Made by a program: the position numbers and the translations under genes
In this document: positions 1 to 8,100 of the stretch, in pieces
Position numbering within the stretch: the first letter of the stretch is position 1
Layout: each line of letters begins with the position of its first letter
Source: Verrucomicrobiota bacterium
Lineage (GTDB): Bacteria > Verrucomicrobiota > Kiritimatiellia > RFP12 > UBA1067
Length of the DNA: 64,000 nt
Direction of reading: 5' to 3'
Assembly: GCA_023269675.1 (NCBI GenBank)
Contig: JAHFSX010000002.1
Coordinates: 186,001-250,000 of the forward strand
The notes under the pieces: generated by a model
What the model was told of the DNA's origin: nothing
The model's database searches: none
What the model saw: the letters and a program-made list of their open reading frames with translations, nothing else

Positions 1-271
1 CGCTGTGGCCCATGAGCCAGATGACCAGCCGGCCTTGCGGTTTCACGCGCGTGTCCACCGACGCGTTTTCGATGTCGGCGGGCTTGCCGCCCTTCTCGAA
101 GACGAACCCGATCTCCGGATGCGGGCGCGCGCGCGCATCAAGCCGGCTGGCGCGGGCCGTGAGTTCATAGCGCTGCGGCGAAGGGTCGCTGAACTTCAAG
201 GGCACGTCTTGGCCCGCGCGCACGACCGGCGGCAACAGCAGACACGCGGCGATCCCGAGACACTTGATCAT
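1..271 (-). CDS. N-terminal fragment of an exported protein of unknown function (runs off left edge)
   Basis: Ninety codons are visible before the window edge. The product starts MIKCLGIAACLLLPPVVRAG, a typical short signal peptide with a probable cleavage after the Arg-Ala-Gly region, so it is exported. The remainder (ending near VIWLMGHS) shows no motif I can assign. The ATG at 271 overlaps the TGA of the upstream GH36-like gene as ATGA, so translation is probably coupled and this is the next gene of the same glycan-degradation operon. A polysaccharide-active enzyme is a guess from context only. Confidence 0.75.
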   Translation of the reverse strand, partial: MIKCLGIAACLLLPPVVRAGQDVPLKFSDPSPQRYELTARASRLDARARPHPEIGFVFEKGGKPADIENASVDTRVKPQGRLVIWLMGHS

Positions 272-2691
272 CGCACCCTCCTTGCCGTGTAGTGGCCCTC
301 GATGGCGAGCGCCCCATCCGGCTTGAGTTCGTGCCGGTAGCGCCCTTCGACAAGGAGGGAATTTGTGCCCGAGACCGTAAACGGCTTGGTCCAGACCAGC
401 GTGGAGTCCTGCCGCAGCAGACACGCCCCTGCGGGCGTGAACTCCCGCGTGTAGGTGCTTCCGCCGGACACGTACTCCCACACCCCGAGGAGCGCGTGTC
501 CGGCCGCCGGCACAGGGACGAGCGGGGGCGCAGGCCTGAAGTCCTCGGCCGTGCGGGATTGCAAGCGCTTCAGCGCGGACCAGTCTTTCGGCCGCGCGGT
601 GAAATGGAGCACGCGGATCTCGCGCGGCTCCATCTGCACCGTCAGCGTGTCACCAGAATAGACGACCTCCGGCAAACCGCGGACGCTTCCGTCAAGCGGG
701 GAACTCACATGAAAAAGACCGCCGTCGGGAAGCAAACCGAAGGCCCGTTCCAATTTGAAAGTGTAAGTCTGCGGCTTGTCGGCCGGGTTGTGCACGGTGA
801 CATAGCCCTGTTCGCGCTGCCACGCCGTGTAGCCGTACACCTCGCCCGCCTTTGGGCTGCCGCCGTGCATGCGTGCGCGCGGGAACATCGGGAAGACCTC
901 CTGTGCCCACTGCAGCCCTTCGGCCAGTACGTCCCAGTCGCAAGCCGCCAGTTTGGCCGGCTTGATGTAGAGCTCGATGAAGCCCGTGCCGCGCGACAGG
1001 TGCAGGTAGAGGTATTTGCGGAACGCGTCCTTGCTCTCCCCGCTGTTCAGTTTTTTCGGCTCGTGGTTGAAGAGCGCGCACATCGGGAACTGGGCGTTCT
1101 GCACGCGGTAGATCTCGTGGTAACGGTCATCGCGGTAAACCAGCTCCGCCGTCCGGCTGCTGCCGTCCGAAGCGTCGCCGGCGTTGATCATCCAGACCGC
1201 ATCGACGTGCATCAGCCACCACGGGCTCAGCCACGCGCCGTTGGAGATCAGCAGGAAAACCTCGGGGTTGACCTCGGCCTGTTTCCGGAAAATCCGGATC
1301 AGACGCTCCGCCCCGGCCGTCAGATAGTAGATCTTCAGTTCATCGTACTTCGCATCGTTCAGCCGCGCATCGTCGCTGGCAAGCCCCTCGGTCCCGAGCT
1401 GGGGCATGGCGGGGATGCCATACCGCTCGCCATGCAGTTCGAAGTCGCGCACATTCAAGTGCCCGAAAAGGCCGTCCAGCTTGAAGTAGCCGACACCCTG
1501 CCGGGTGAGTTCCACCATGCGGTCTTCGAGCGCCTGCATGTACCGCGGCCCCGCCAGGGACATCCAGTCATCCAGCGCCTCGTACCCCTGAGCCTTCATT
1601 TGGGCGACTTGCCGCTGCGCGCCGAACAGGCACCCCGGACTGAGCCAGAGACCGAGTCCGGAACCGGCGGCCTTCGTGTCAGCCAGGGTGGAGGCGAAGT
1701 CGGCGTCGAACTTGCCGTTCACCCGCCAGACCTTGTTGGACCAGTCGGCCTGCACATCCTGCCAGCCGTCGTCGATGACATACCGGCTCAGCGGACGGCA
1801 CCCGCGCGCCAGCACCAGCTCCCGATGGATCTTTTCCACGCTCTCGCGGAAGTTCTCCCGCGAGACTCCGCCCCCCCTGTCAAACCACGAGTTGAACTGG
1901 ACCTGCAGCCTCAGGGGGCGTACGCGCACCCGCGCGATGTACTCGAAGAAGGCCTCCTGCACGCCCGCCGGGTCATCGCCCACGCCCATGACGGCGGTGT
2001 AGGCCCGGTACGGCCGGCCCGCCGGCAGCTCGCGTCCCCAGAGATAACCGGCGAGCAACAGCCCCTCCCTGACCTGGTTGTCGGCGGCAGGGAACTCGAC
2101 ACCCCAGAACGTCGCGCTCTTGGAGCCGTAGAGCGGCTGCCCCAACCCCGGGCTCCAACGGCCGGCCGCACGCGCGGTGATGTCACGCACCGTGTAGGGC
2201 TGATAGGCGTCCGGCAAGCCGAGCGCCTCGACGTCGATCCGCTCGAGCGTCACCGGCCTGGCGCTTGTGACCACGATCTGTTTATGCAAGTAGAAATCCG
2301 AGGGGGCGAGCTCATAGCTGACTTCCACCGTCAGGCCATGCGCCGGGTTCTCCAAAGTGAACACCAGTCTCCCTGCCGACGGCACGGTTTTGGCTACCCG
2401 GAAATCAATCGCCGTCAAAGTGAAAGCCGTCTCTGGACGATGCGTGCCTTGCGACAGCCGCAACCGGAATTCCGGCGCCGCAACGGGCTGAACGGTCACC
2501 CCGTTCCTTTTGTTGGTGATCTCGACGGTCCGCAGAATGCCATTCTGGATCGAGACCGCCCGCCGCAAAAACGCATTTTCCAAGACCCTCTGATCCGGCT
2601 GCAACTCCTCAGACGCAAGTGAACAGCACGGCACGGCAAAGCTCAGCGCCATGATTGCAGCCCCGATCACACGTGCAGTTCTTTCCACCAT
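268..2691 (-). CDS. Exported GH36-like alpha-galactosidase (putative)
   Basis: This 807-residue protein has a signal peptide (hydrophobic run ending near SLAS) followed by an N-terminal beta-rich region, as in clan GH-D enzymes. A (beta/alpha)8 core begins about residue 255. Visible barrel motifs are YVIDDGWQ near residue 305 and GYFKLDG near residue 402. The Asp of KLD is the expected nucleophile of GH36/GH27 alpha-galactosidases. The C-terminus after about residue 690 is an extra beta-rich segment without a clear family. I start at ATG 2691, which has GAGGAG five bases upstream; a GTG at 2697 is also in frame. It probably releases terminal alpha-linked sugars from glycans outside the cytoplasm. 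It is coupled by ATGA to the following gene. The exact substrate is not readable from sequence. Confidence 0.75.
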   Translation of the reverse strand: MVERTARVIGAAIMALSFAVPCCSLASEELQPDQRVLENAFLRRAVSIQNGILRTVEITNKRNGVTVQPVAAPEFRLRLSQGTHRPETAFTLTAIDFRVAKTVPSAGRLVFTLENPAHGLTVEVSYELAPSDFYLHKQIVVTSARPVTLERIDVEALGLPDAYQPYTVRDITARAAGRWSPGLGQPLYGSKSATFWGVEFPAADNQVREGLLLAGYLWGRELPAGRPYRAYTAVMGVGDDPAGVQEAFFEYIARVRVRPLRLQVQFNSWFDRGGGVSRENFRESVEKIHRELVLARGCRPLSRYVIDDGWQDVQADWSNKVWRVNGKFDADFASTLADTKAAGSGLGLWLSPGCLFGAQRQVAQMKAQGYEALDDWMSLAGPRYMQALEDRMVELTRQGVGYFKLDGLFGHLNVRDFELHGERYGIPAMPQLGTEGLASDDARLNDAKYDELKIYYLTAGAERLIRIFRKQAEVNPEVFLLISNGAWLSPWWLMHVDAVWMINAGDASDGSSRTAELVYRDDRYHEIYRVQNAQFPMCALFNHEPKKLNSGESKDAFRKYLYLHLSRGTGFIELYIKPAKLAACDWDVLAEGLQWAQEVFPMFPRARMHGGSPKAGEVYGYTAWQREQGYVTVHNPADKPQTYTFKLERAFGLLPDGGLFHVSSPLDGSVRGLPEVVYSGDTLTVQMEPREIRVLHFTARPKDWSALKRLQSRTAEDFRPAPPLVPVPAAGHALLGVWEYVSGGSTYTREFTPAGACLLRQDSTLVWTKPFTVSGTNSLLVEGRYRHELKPDGALAIEGHYTARRVR

Positions 2692-2739
2692 ATCCACTCC
2701 TCATCTGGGCACGACAAAATCGGCTTGCTCTCGCCGCAT

Positions 2740-4587
2740 CTACCGACCCAGCACCGGGTCCAGCCACAGCCCCCAGGTGCCGCTGCTGTTTTGCGTCGCC
2801 ACAGCCGTTTTCAGTTCCAGACGGTCCACCTCCGCCAGCGAGACGGAAAAAGGCTTGGCCGCACCCGCCTGAACCGTGCCCGAGCGCCAAACTTCGCGGC
2901 CGTCTGCAACAAGGATGAACTCCACCGGTCCCGCATGTCCATCCGCCAGGCCGCAGCGTCCCGCCAGATTCTTCCAGCGTTTCCCCAGTTGATACACATA
3001 CGACGAGGGCGCATGCGCATAGAGGCCGCTCACAAACGCCTCGCCCCCGCACATCAAAGGCCCTCCGTTTTCCGCCAGCCGGTCATAATGCACCCCCTGC
3101 CAACCCGTCGAAGCCGAGCTCGGACAGCAATCGGAAAGGGCGAGGCTGGCGTTCGTGGCCACCACGTCTTGAGGCTGCGGCTTGCCGGCCGCGCTGTCCG
3201 CCGCCAGCTGGCGACGAAGAATCTCCCGCGTCAGCGGCTGAAGCGCTTCGATTTCTTTGGGGGAGAGCGGCCCGCTCCTGACTTTGGCCATTAACCCGCC
3301 CAGCTCCAGCTTCATCCGCGCGGGGCTCACGTCCGCAAGGCCGGCGCGCATCCGGAAAGGGAAGGACGCACGCGATTCAGCGTAGGCATAGGCGGTTGCG
3401 GCGCCGTTCGCGCAAACGGCCACCATGCGGATCTCGCCCGTTTTGCCGTGGTCTTGCGGATTCGGGATCGGGACCACGAAACGACCTTCGGCGTCCGGCA
3501 CGGCACAGCCGACAGTCGAGTGGTAATCGCCGCGCCCTTCCGGATCCGCGTATCCGATCACCAGATAGACAGGCGGCTGACCCGTGACGCAGCCCGACAC
3601 GACGATGTTTTTCTCCGCCGCCTTGAACGACCAGTCTCCCCACGTCACGTCGGCCCGGTTTGTCATGCGCTTGACCGAGCCGGAGAACTGCGGATGCGAG
3701 GCCAGCTTCAACGCATGCGGCAAGGTGAGAAAGCTCCCCAGCCCCTCCCGACGCAGGTCCTCGCCCAGCGTGCGGTTGCCCGAGCCCATCAGCGCCGTGC
3801 CGCGCGTCGATTTCTCAGCCGGAGTCTCCGTGCAGTGAGGCAATCCGAGCGCGTGCCCCAGTTCATGCGCCACTCCGCCCACAAAGATCGAGTTGTACCG
3901 GCCCACCGAAATGTTCCCGTATTGCCCATCGTGCAACATCGGCTCGGTCTTAGGCAGCAGGTCCGGGTCCAGCAGCGGAGAATCCACTTGCCACGCCGTG
4001 CCATGATGATGTGTCCCTGCCGCGTAATAGGGGCTTGTCTGGCGCATGGTGCGTTTGTCCGGATCCCAGCGGGACAGGTTGCAGAAAATCACGACCGTCT
4101 CACTGTCAGGATCGATGCCCTCAGCCTTCAAAACCGCCCCGCAATCTTCGCGCACCTCTTTACCGCTCTTACCTCCGTAGCTGTCGAACGGTTTTGTTCC
4201 ACGGGCCAAACGCAACTTGAGCAATCCGTCTTCCGCCAGTTCGAGACCTATGGTGCGAGGCCCCAAACCGTACGCCGCCATCTGCCGCGCGTAAAAGTTC
4301 TGCACGAACTTCATGACCCGGGTCAACCGCTCGCGGTACTGCGGTGCGGGCTCAGTATCGACAGGCGTCCAGTAGACCACCCGCAAGAAGCGTTGGCCCT
4401 TCTGCGGATCATGGTTCTCCCAGCCGGAAAGAAGAGCCTTTGCCCTTTTGACATCTGCACACGTTTCAGGCGTGAGCGTCCCTGGGGTTTCCGCACCGGC
4501 GCAAACCATCACGGATTGCACAACGGATACAAGCATCAACCGGCCTGATGCTGAAAGAAGTTTGCTTATGATTGTCATGGGCTTCAC
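2740..4587 (-). CDS. Exported zinc metalloprotease-like protein with C-terminal NPCBM domain
   Basis: The product is 615 residues with an N-terminal signal peptide. Residues 241-251 read HELGHALGLPH, the complete HExxHxxGxxH zinc-binding signature of metzincin proteases, so a Zn-dependent peptidase on the cell surface or in the periplasm is likely. The last ~140 residues contain WQGVHYD, a GGEAFVSGLYAHAPS stretch and a final WGLWLDPVL, the pattern of the NPCBM galactose-binding-like domain usually attached to glycosidases. A metzincin with a carbohydrate-binding domain suggests a protease acting on glycoproteins (mucin-like or algal), but this is inference. The start is GTG 4587, with AAGGGA eight bases upstream; an in-frame ATG at 4578 is an alternative. 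Confidence 0.72.
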   Translation of the reverse strand: MKPMTIISKLLSASGRLMLVSVVQSVMVCAGAETPGTLTPETCADVKRAKALLSGWENHDPQKGQRFLRVVYWTPVDTEPAPQYRERLTRVMKFVQNFYARQMAAYGLGPRTIGLELAEDGLLKLRLARGTKPFDSYGGKSGKEVREDCGAVLKAEGIDPDSETVVIFCNLSRWDPDKRTMRQTSPYYAAGTHHHGTAWQVDSPLLDPDLLPKTEPMLHDGQYGNISVGRYNSIFVGGVAHELGHALGLPHCTETPAEKSTRGTALMGSGNRTLGEDLRREGLGSFLTLPHALKLASHPQFSGSVKRMTNRADVTWGDWSFKAAEKNIVVSGCVTGQPPVYLVIGYADPEGRGDYHSTVGCAVPDAEGRFVVPIPNPQDHGKTGEIRMVAVCANGAATAYAYAESRASFPFRMRAGLADVSPARMKLELGGLMAKVRSGPLSPKEIEALQPLTREILRRQLAADSAAGKPQPQDVVATNASLALSDCCPSSASTGWQGVHYDRLAENGGPLMCGGEAFVSGLYAHAPSSYVYQLGKRWKNLAGRCGLADGHAGPVEFILVADGREVWRSGTVQAGAAKPFSVSLAEVDRLELKTAVATQNSSGTWGLWLDPVLGR

Positions 4588-4661
4588 AAAGCGGATCCCT
4601 TGCCTTTCCAGGTGAATATTGCCGTGATCTCATGCGGAGAAATCAGCCGCCAGCAGAGGCT

Positions 4662-7070
4662 TCATCGCTCTGCAGACAATTTGAGTGCGGCGGCGGCAGG
4701 GCCTCGAAGCGTCCAGGCTCTATCCCCGTCGCGCGTGGCCACTCCGTCGGCGCCATTGAAGCGTGCCCTGACAAAGGAGGCGGGTGTTTCAAACCGAAGC
4801 GCGGCCGACTCACTGTCGGCATCAACCAGAACTCCGCCGTCGGCCGACTGCGTGACCGCGACCTTGCCGAAAGGGAAGCGCCCGCACGTCAGGCGCCCGG
4901 CCGGGCATTCCAGCGTGAGCGGCAGGTCGACATCCGGATTGGGCTGATAAGCCACCCAGGTGCGCGAGGGCTGGCAGGCCAAGAGCCACGCCGTCATGCC
5001 CGGCGTGCCCTGCAGCGTCGCGCCCGTGACGGCCAGCCGTCCGCTGTCGCTGACGGCGAACTCGGGCGACTGCGCGAAGCGCGGCCACGGGTCGTCGCGT
5101 CCGCTGATCCGGCGCGCGGCGTACTCCTCCGTGTAGCCATGCCAGCGCAGGTCGAGCTGGCGCTCGCCGCGCTGGTAGGCGATGTGGCGCGTGTACCCGT
5201 CCGCCTCGTCGGCCGTGACCTTCCCCTTCAGGATCGACTCTTGGAACCGCGCGAAGGTGCCGTACTCCTCCTTGTCGCCCATCTCCACGACGAAGCCCGA
5301 ACGGGCCTTCACCCAGTCGGCGTCCGCGATGCCGACGATGTTGCTGGCGGCGACATTGTCCTGGTAGAGCACGATGTGGCGCGTGCGCTGCTCCAGCACC
5401 GTCTTGCCGCCGCGCAGGCGGGTCGCCTCCAGCGGCCGCACGGCCGCGTAGGTCTCGCCGTCCTCGATGAACCACCAGTCGCCCGGCGCGAGCTCGCGCG
5501 GCAGCGCGCGCACCGGCTCGCGGTTGACGTAGAGCCCGTCGGTGCCGCCGGTCCAGCGGAAGAGGAACATGGCCGCCGAGGCGCGCTGCGCCTTCTCTTT
5601 CACGATCTCCCCGTGATGGGTTCCGGCCTTCGCGGTGTAGGCCAGCAGCAGGGTGTTGCGGTCCTGCAGCGTGCCCACGCGCCCGAAGTCGATGAACTCG
5701 CGCAGCCACGGCCCGCCGACCCCGCCCTTGCTGTCCGCCATGGGCTTGTCCGGCTCCATCTTGTAAAACACCTCGCCCTTGTCCAGCGTGCTCATCCCGT
5801 TGAACACGTAGTGCGGATAGAGCACGCAGAAGCGTTCCGGGCTGCCGAGCGGCGCAGCCGGGTTGCGGCTGTTGTTCCACCACGCGCAGGCGGCGACCAC
5901 GCAGGTGTTCACCACCCATGACGAACTGGTCGAGCCGAGCGTGTAGCGGCGCGTCTGGTAGTTCACGTACTTGGCGGGGCGCAGCGGATTGACCGGCGGC
6001 GCATCCGGCAGCGGCGGATAGGCCTTCCAGTGCTTGGTGGCAACGAGGCACTGGAGCTCATTGGGATAAGTTTTGCGCCACGCCAAATCCTGCAGATACG
6101 CGGGCAGGTCCGGCAGGGCCGCCTCGGTCTGCGTCAGCGGCCAGCTGCTGTGGAGCGCACGCGCGTCCCACACCTGCCAGTCGAAGAAAAAGTTGAGCCA
6201 GATCGGCTGCGCCATGCCGGTGGCCAGCAGCATCCGCTCGTTGTCGCAGCCCAGCCACTCGCTGGGCGCCATGCGGCTGCCGGGCCCCGTGATGCGTTCG
6301 ACGGCCGGCGACCACGTGAGAAAGCGGTTGATCCACAGCCGTTCGGAAATCAGCCGCGCCATCCGGCGCAGGCGCGGGTCGGGGATGTAGCGTTTGATGA
6401 CGGCCCAGCTCGCCGTCCCGTTCCAGTGGCTCTCCAAGAGGTTGAACTCGCCCATGTCGCCGGTGCGGTTCATGTGGCCGAGTTCGGCGCGCAGCGCCTG
6501 CTCACCCGCATTTCGGCACTTGAGATCATCGATCAGCGCCGGCGCCAGCACCAGCGGGGTCAGATAGCCGTGGACATTCGAACCGTTCGCGCCGTTGCAG
6601 TCCATCCAGTTGATGTAACCGCAGGCCTTGTCCCCTAGGTCCAGCGCCTTGAGCGTCTCGCGGACGATGCGGTGGGTCTCCGGCGTCAGACGGTCGGGCG
6701 CGCGCAGGGCCATGATGATCCAGAACGAAGGCGCGCGGCTGTGCGGGTTCTTCTTGCGCCACGCGTCGACATCCGCCGTCACGCGCCGGCATTCGCGCTG
6801 GATCTCGGCGTTGACCTTCGCGGCCTCTTGGATGTCGCCGCCGAGCAACCGTTCGAACTGCGAAATCTTGTCTGGCTTGCCGTCGGGATTGCCGCGCCGG
6901 TCGGCCGTCTGCATCCAGAACGTCAAGGCCTCCTCGCCGCAGGCGGCGCGGCCTTGATAGAAGGACTCGTCATACGTCGGCAGGCGCCAGGGACGCACGT
7001 CGGGCGGTTCCGCCGCAAACAACGGCAGAACCGCAACCGAGACCAAATTCAACAGGCAGGCGCGCTTCAT
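4662..7070 (-). CDS. Large exported protein, possibly a polysaccharide lyase or hydrolase; family not recognised
   Basis: The product is 802 residues starting MKRACLLNLVSVAVLPLFAA, a signal peptide. The first ~400 residues are alpha-helical and Trp-rich (for example GYINWMDCNGANGSN and FNLLESHWNGTASW). The last ~400 are beta-rich with short charged turns. A helical toroid followed by beta-sheets is the architecture of several polysaccharide lyase and heparinase-like families, but I see no diagnostic motif and make no family claim. The frame stays open further upstream, but that part overlaps the esterase gene in another frame and has shadow composition. ATG 7070 overlaps the esterase TGA as ATGA, which fixes the start. 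Confidence 0.6.
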   Translation of the reverse strand: MKRACLLNLVSVAVLPLFAAEPPDVRPWRLPTYDESFYQGRAACGEEALTFWMQTADRRGNPDGKPDKISQFERLLGGDIQEAAKVNAEIQRECRRVTADVDAWRKKNPHSRAPSFWIIMALRAPDRLTPETHRIVRETLKALDLGDKACGYINWMDCNGANGSNVHGYLTPLVLAPALIDDLKCRNAGEQALRAELGHMNRTGDMGEFNLLESHWNGTASWAVIKRYIPDPRLRRMARLISERLWINRFLTWSPAVERITGPGSRMAPSEWLGCDNERMLLATGMAQPIWLNFFFDWQVWDARALHSSWPLTQTEAALPDLPAYLQDLAWRKTYPNELQCLVATKHWKAYPPLPDAPPVNPLRPAKYVNYQTRRYTLGSTSSSWVVNTCVVAACAWWNNSRNPAAPLGSPERFCVLYPHYVFNGMSTLDKGEVFYKMEPDKPMADSKGGVGGPWLREFIDFGRVGTLQDRNTLLLAYTAKAGTHHGEIVKEKAQRASAAMFLFRWTGGTDGLYVNREPVRALPRELAPGDWWFIEDGETYAAVRPLEATRLRGGKTVLEQRTRHIVLYQDNVAASNIVGIADADWVKARSGFVVEMGDKEEYGTFARFQESILKGKVTADEADGYTRHIAYQRGERQLDLRWHGYTEEYAARRISGRDDPWPRFAQSPEFAVSDSGRLAVTGATLQGTPGMTAWLLACQPSRTWVAYQPNPDVDLPLTLECPAGRLTCGRFPFGKVAVTQSADGGVLVDADSESAALRFETPASFVRARFNGADGVATRDGDRAWTLRGPAAAALKLSAER

Positions 7071-8083
7071 TTCGCCCGGGGCGCCTTCAGCACGTCGAGC
7101 AGATACGCCAGCGCCGAGGGGTGCTTCACGTCGGGAGCGCCGGTATAAACCAGCTCGCACGGAACACCGATCTCCTTGCAGTGCTCCTGAAGTTTCAGGC
7201 CGAAGTTCGCGGTGTGCGTCGGGTCCTTCTGCACCTGTCCCAACGCGGGCGCGGCGCCGAAGTACATCGCGACCGGCGGGTCGTCTTTCGTCACCAGCGC
7301 ATACGGCGAGTACTCGGCGATCCACGGCAGAATCTTTTCGCGCCCCGCGAGAAACTCGCTGAACTGCGTGGTCTTCTTTTCCCGGTTGCCCGAGAACCCG
7401 AAGGCATGGCCGCCATAGGTGCTGTTGGGGGTCCACTCCTTCATCTGCTGCGGGTCGAGCGTCGTCTGCGGGGCCGACACCGCCGCGCACCACAGCCGCG
7501 TGGATTCGCGCGCGACCGGGTCGGCGCTCGCCGGATCAGCCAGATCATCGTGAAAAGCCAGCCAGAGGCTCGTGCAGGCGCCCGCGGAACCGCCCGACGC
7601 CCCGATGCGAGCCTTGTCGATGTTCCACTCCGCCGCCTTGCTGCGCACGAACTGCAGCGCGCGCGCCGCGTCGGAGAGCGGCCCCTTGACCGGCGGGACG
7701 ACCTTGTCGGCCGTCGCCTCTGAAATGAAGCGGTACTCGACCGAGACCACCGAGATGCCGTTCGTCAGCATCGCGGGCAGCAGGCCGGCCAGCCCGCTGG
7801 AGCGGTTGCCGCCCGTCCACCCGCCGCCGTGGATAAAGAAAAGCACCGGCGTGGGCTTGTCCGAAGCCGCCTTCCAGAAATGCAGCTTCTGTTTCGGATG
7901 CGTGCCGTAGGCCACATCGGCCACCGTCGGCGGCACGGGGTAAACCTCCGGCTTCGGATTCGCGGCAACCGCCTTCGCCGCTGGCTTGGCGGCCGGCGCC
8001 TCCGCGGCCCGCAGTTCCCCCGCTGAGATCAACGCCATCACACTCACGAAACGCCATGCGCCTGTTTTCAAAGAGACCCCCAT
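7067..8083 (-). CDS. Exported alpha/beta-hydrolase esterase (HGGG type)
   Basis: This 338-residue protein has a signal peptide, then an Ala/Pro/Lys-rich linker. The core is an alpha/beta-hydrolase: FFIHGGGWTGGN is the oxyanion-hole HGGGW motif, and GASGGSAGA is the nucleophile elbow (GxSxG) with the catalytic Ser. The family includes BD-FAE-like and acetyl-xylan or carbohydrate esterases. A likely role is removal of acetyl or other acyl groups from polysaccharide so that neighbouring glycosidases can act. I start at ATG 8083; an in-frame TTG at 8095 is also possible but has no ribosome-binding site. It lies 17 bases after the PD40/cytochrome c gene and is ATGA-coupled to the following gene. 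Confidence 0.82.
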   Translation of the reverse strand: MGVSLKTGAWRFVSVMALISAGELRAAEAPAAKPAAKAVAANPKPEVYPVPPTVADVAYGTHPKQKLHFWKAASDKPTPVLFFIHGGGWTGGNRSSGLAGLLPAMLTNGISVVSVEYRFISEATADKVVPPVKGPLSDAARALQFVRSKAAEWNIDKARIGASGGSAGACTSLWLAFHDDLADPASADPVARESTRLWCAAVSAPQTTLDPQQMKEWTPNSTYGGHAFGFSGNREKKTTQFSEFLAGREKILPWIAEYSPYALVTKDDPPVAMYFGAAPALGQVQKDPTHTANFGLKLQEHCKEIGVPCELVYTGAPDVKHPSALAYLLDVLKAPRAK

Positions 8084-8100
8084 TTCTCGTTTCAATTGAA

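Noticed and set aside
7071-7493. N-terminal extension of the 4662-7070 gene through the esterase gene
   Set aside because: The extra residues have shadow composition and no signal peptide at that end; the ATGA-coupled ATG 7070 starts a clean signal peptide.
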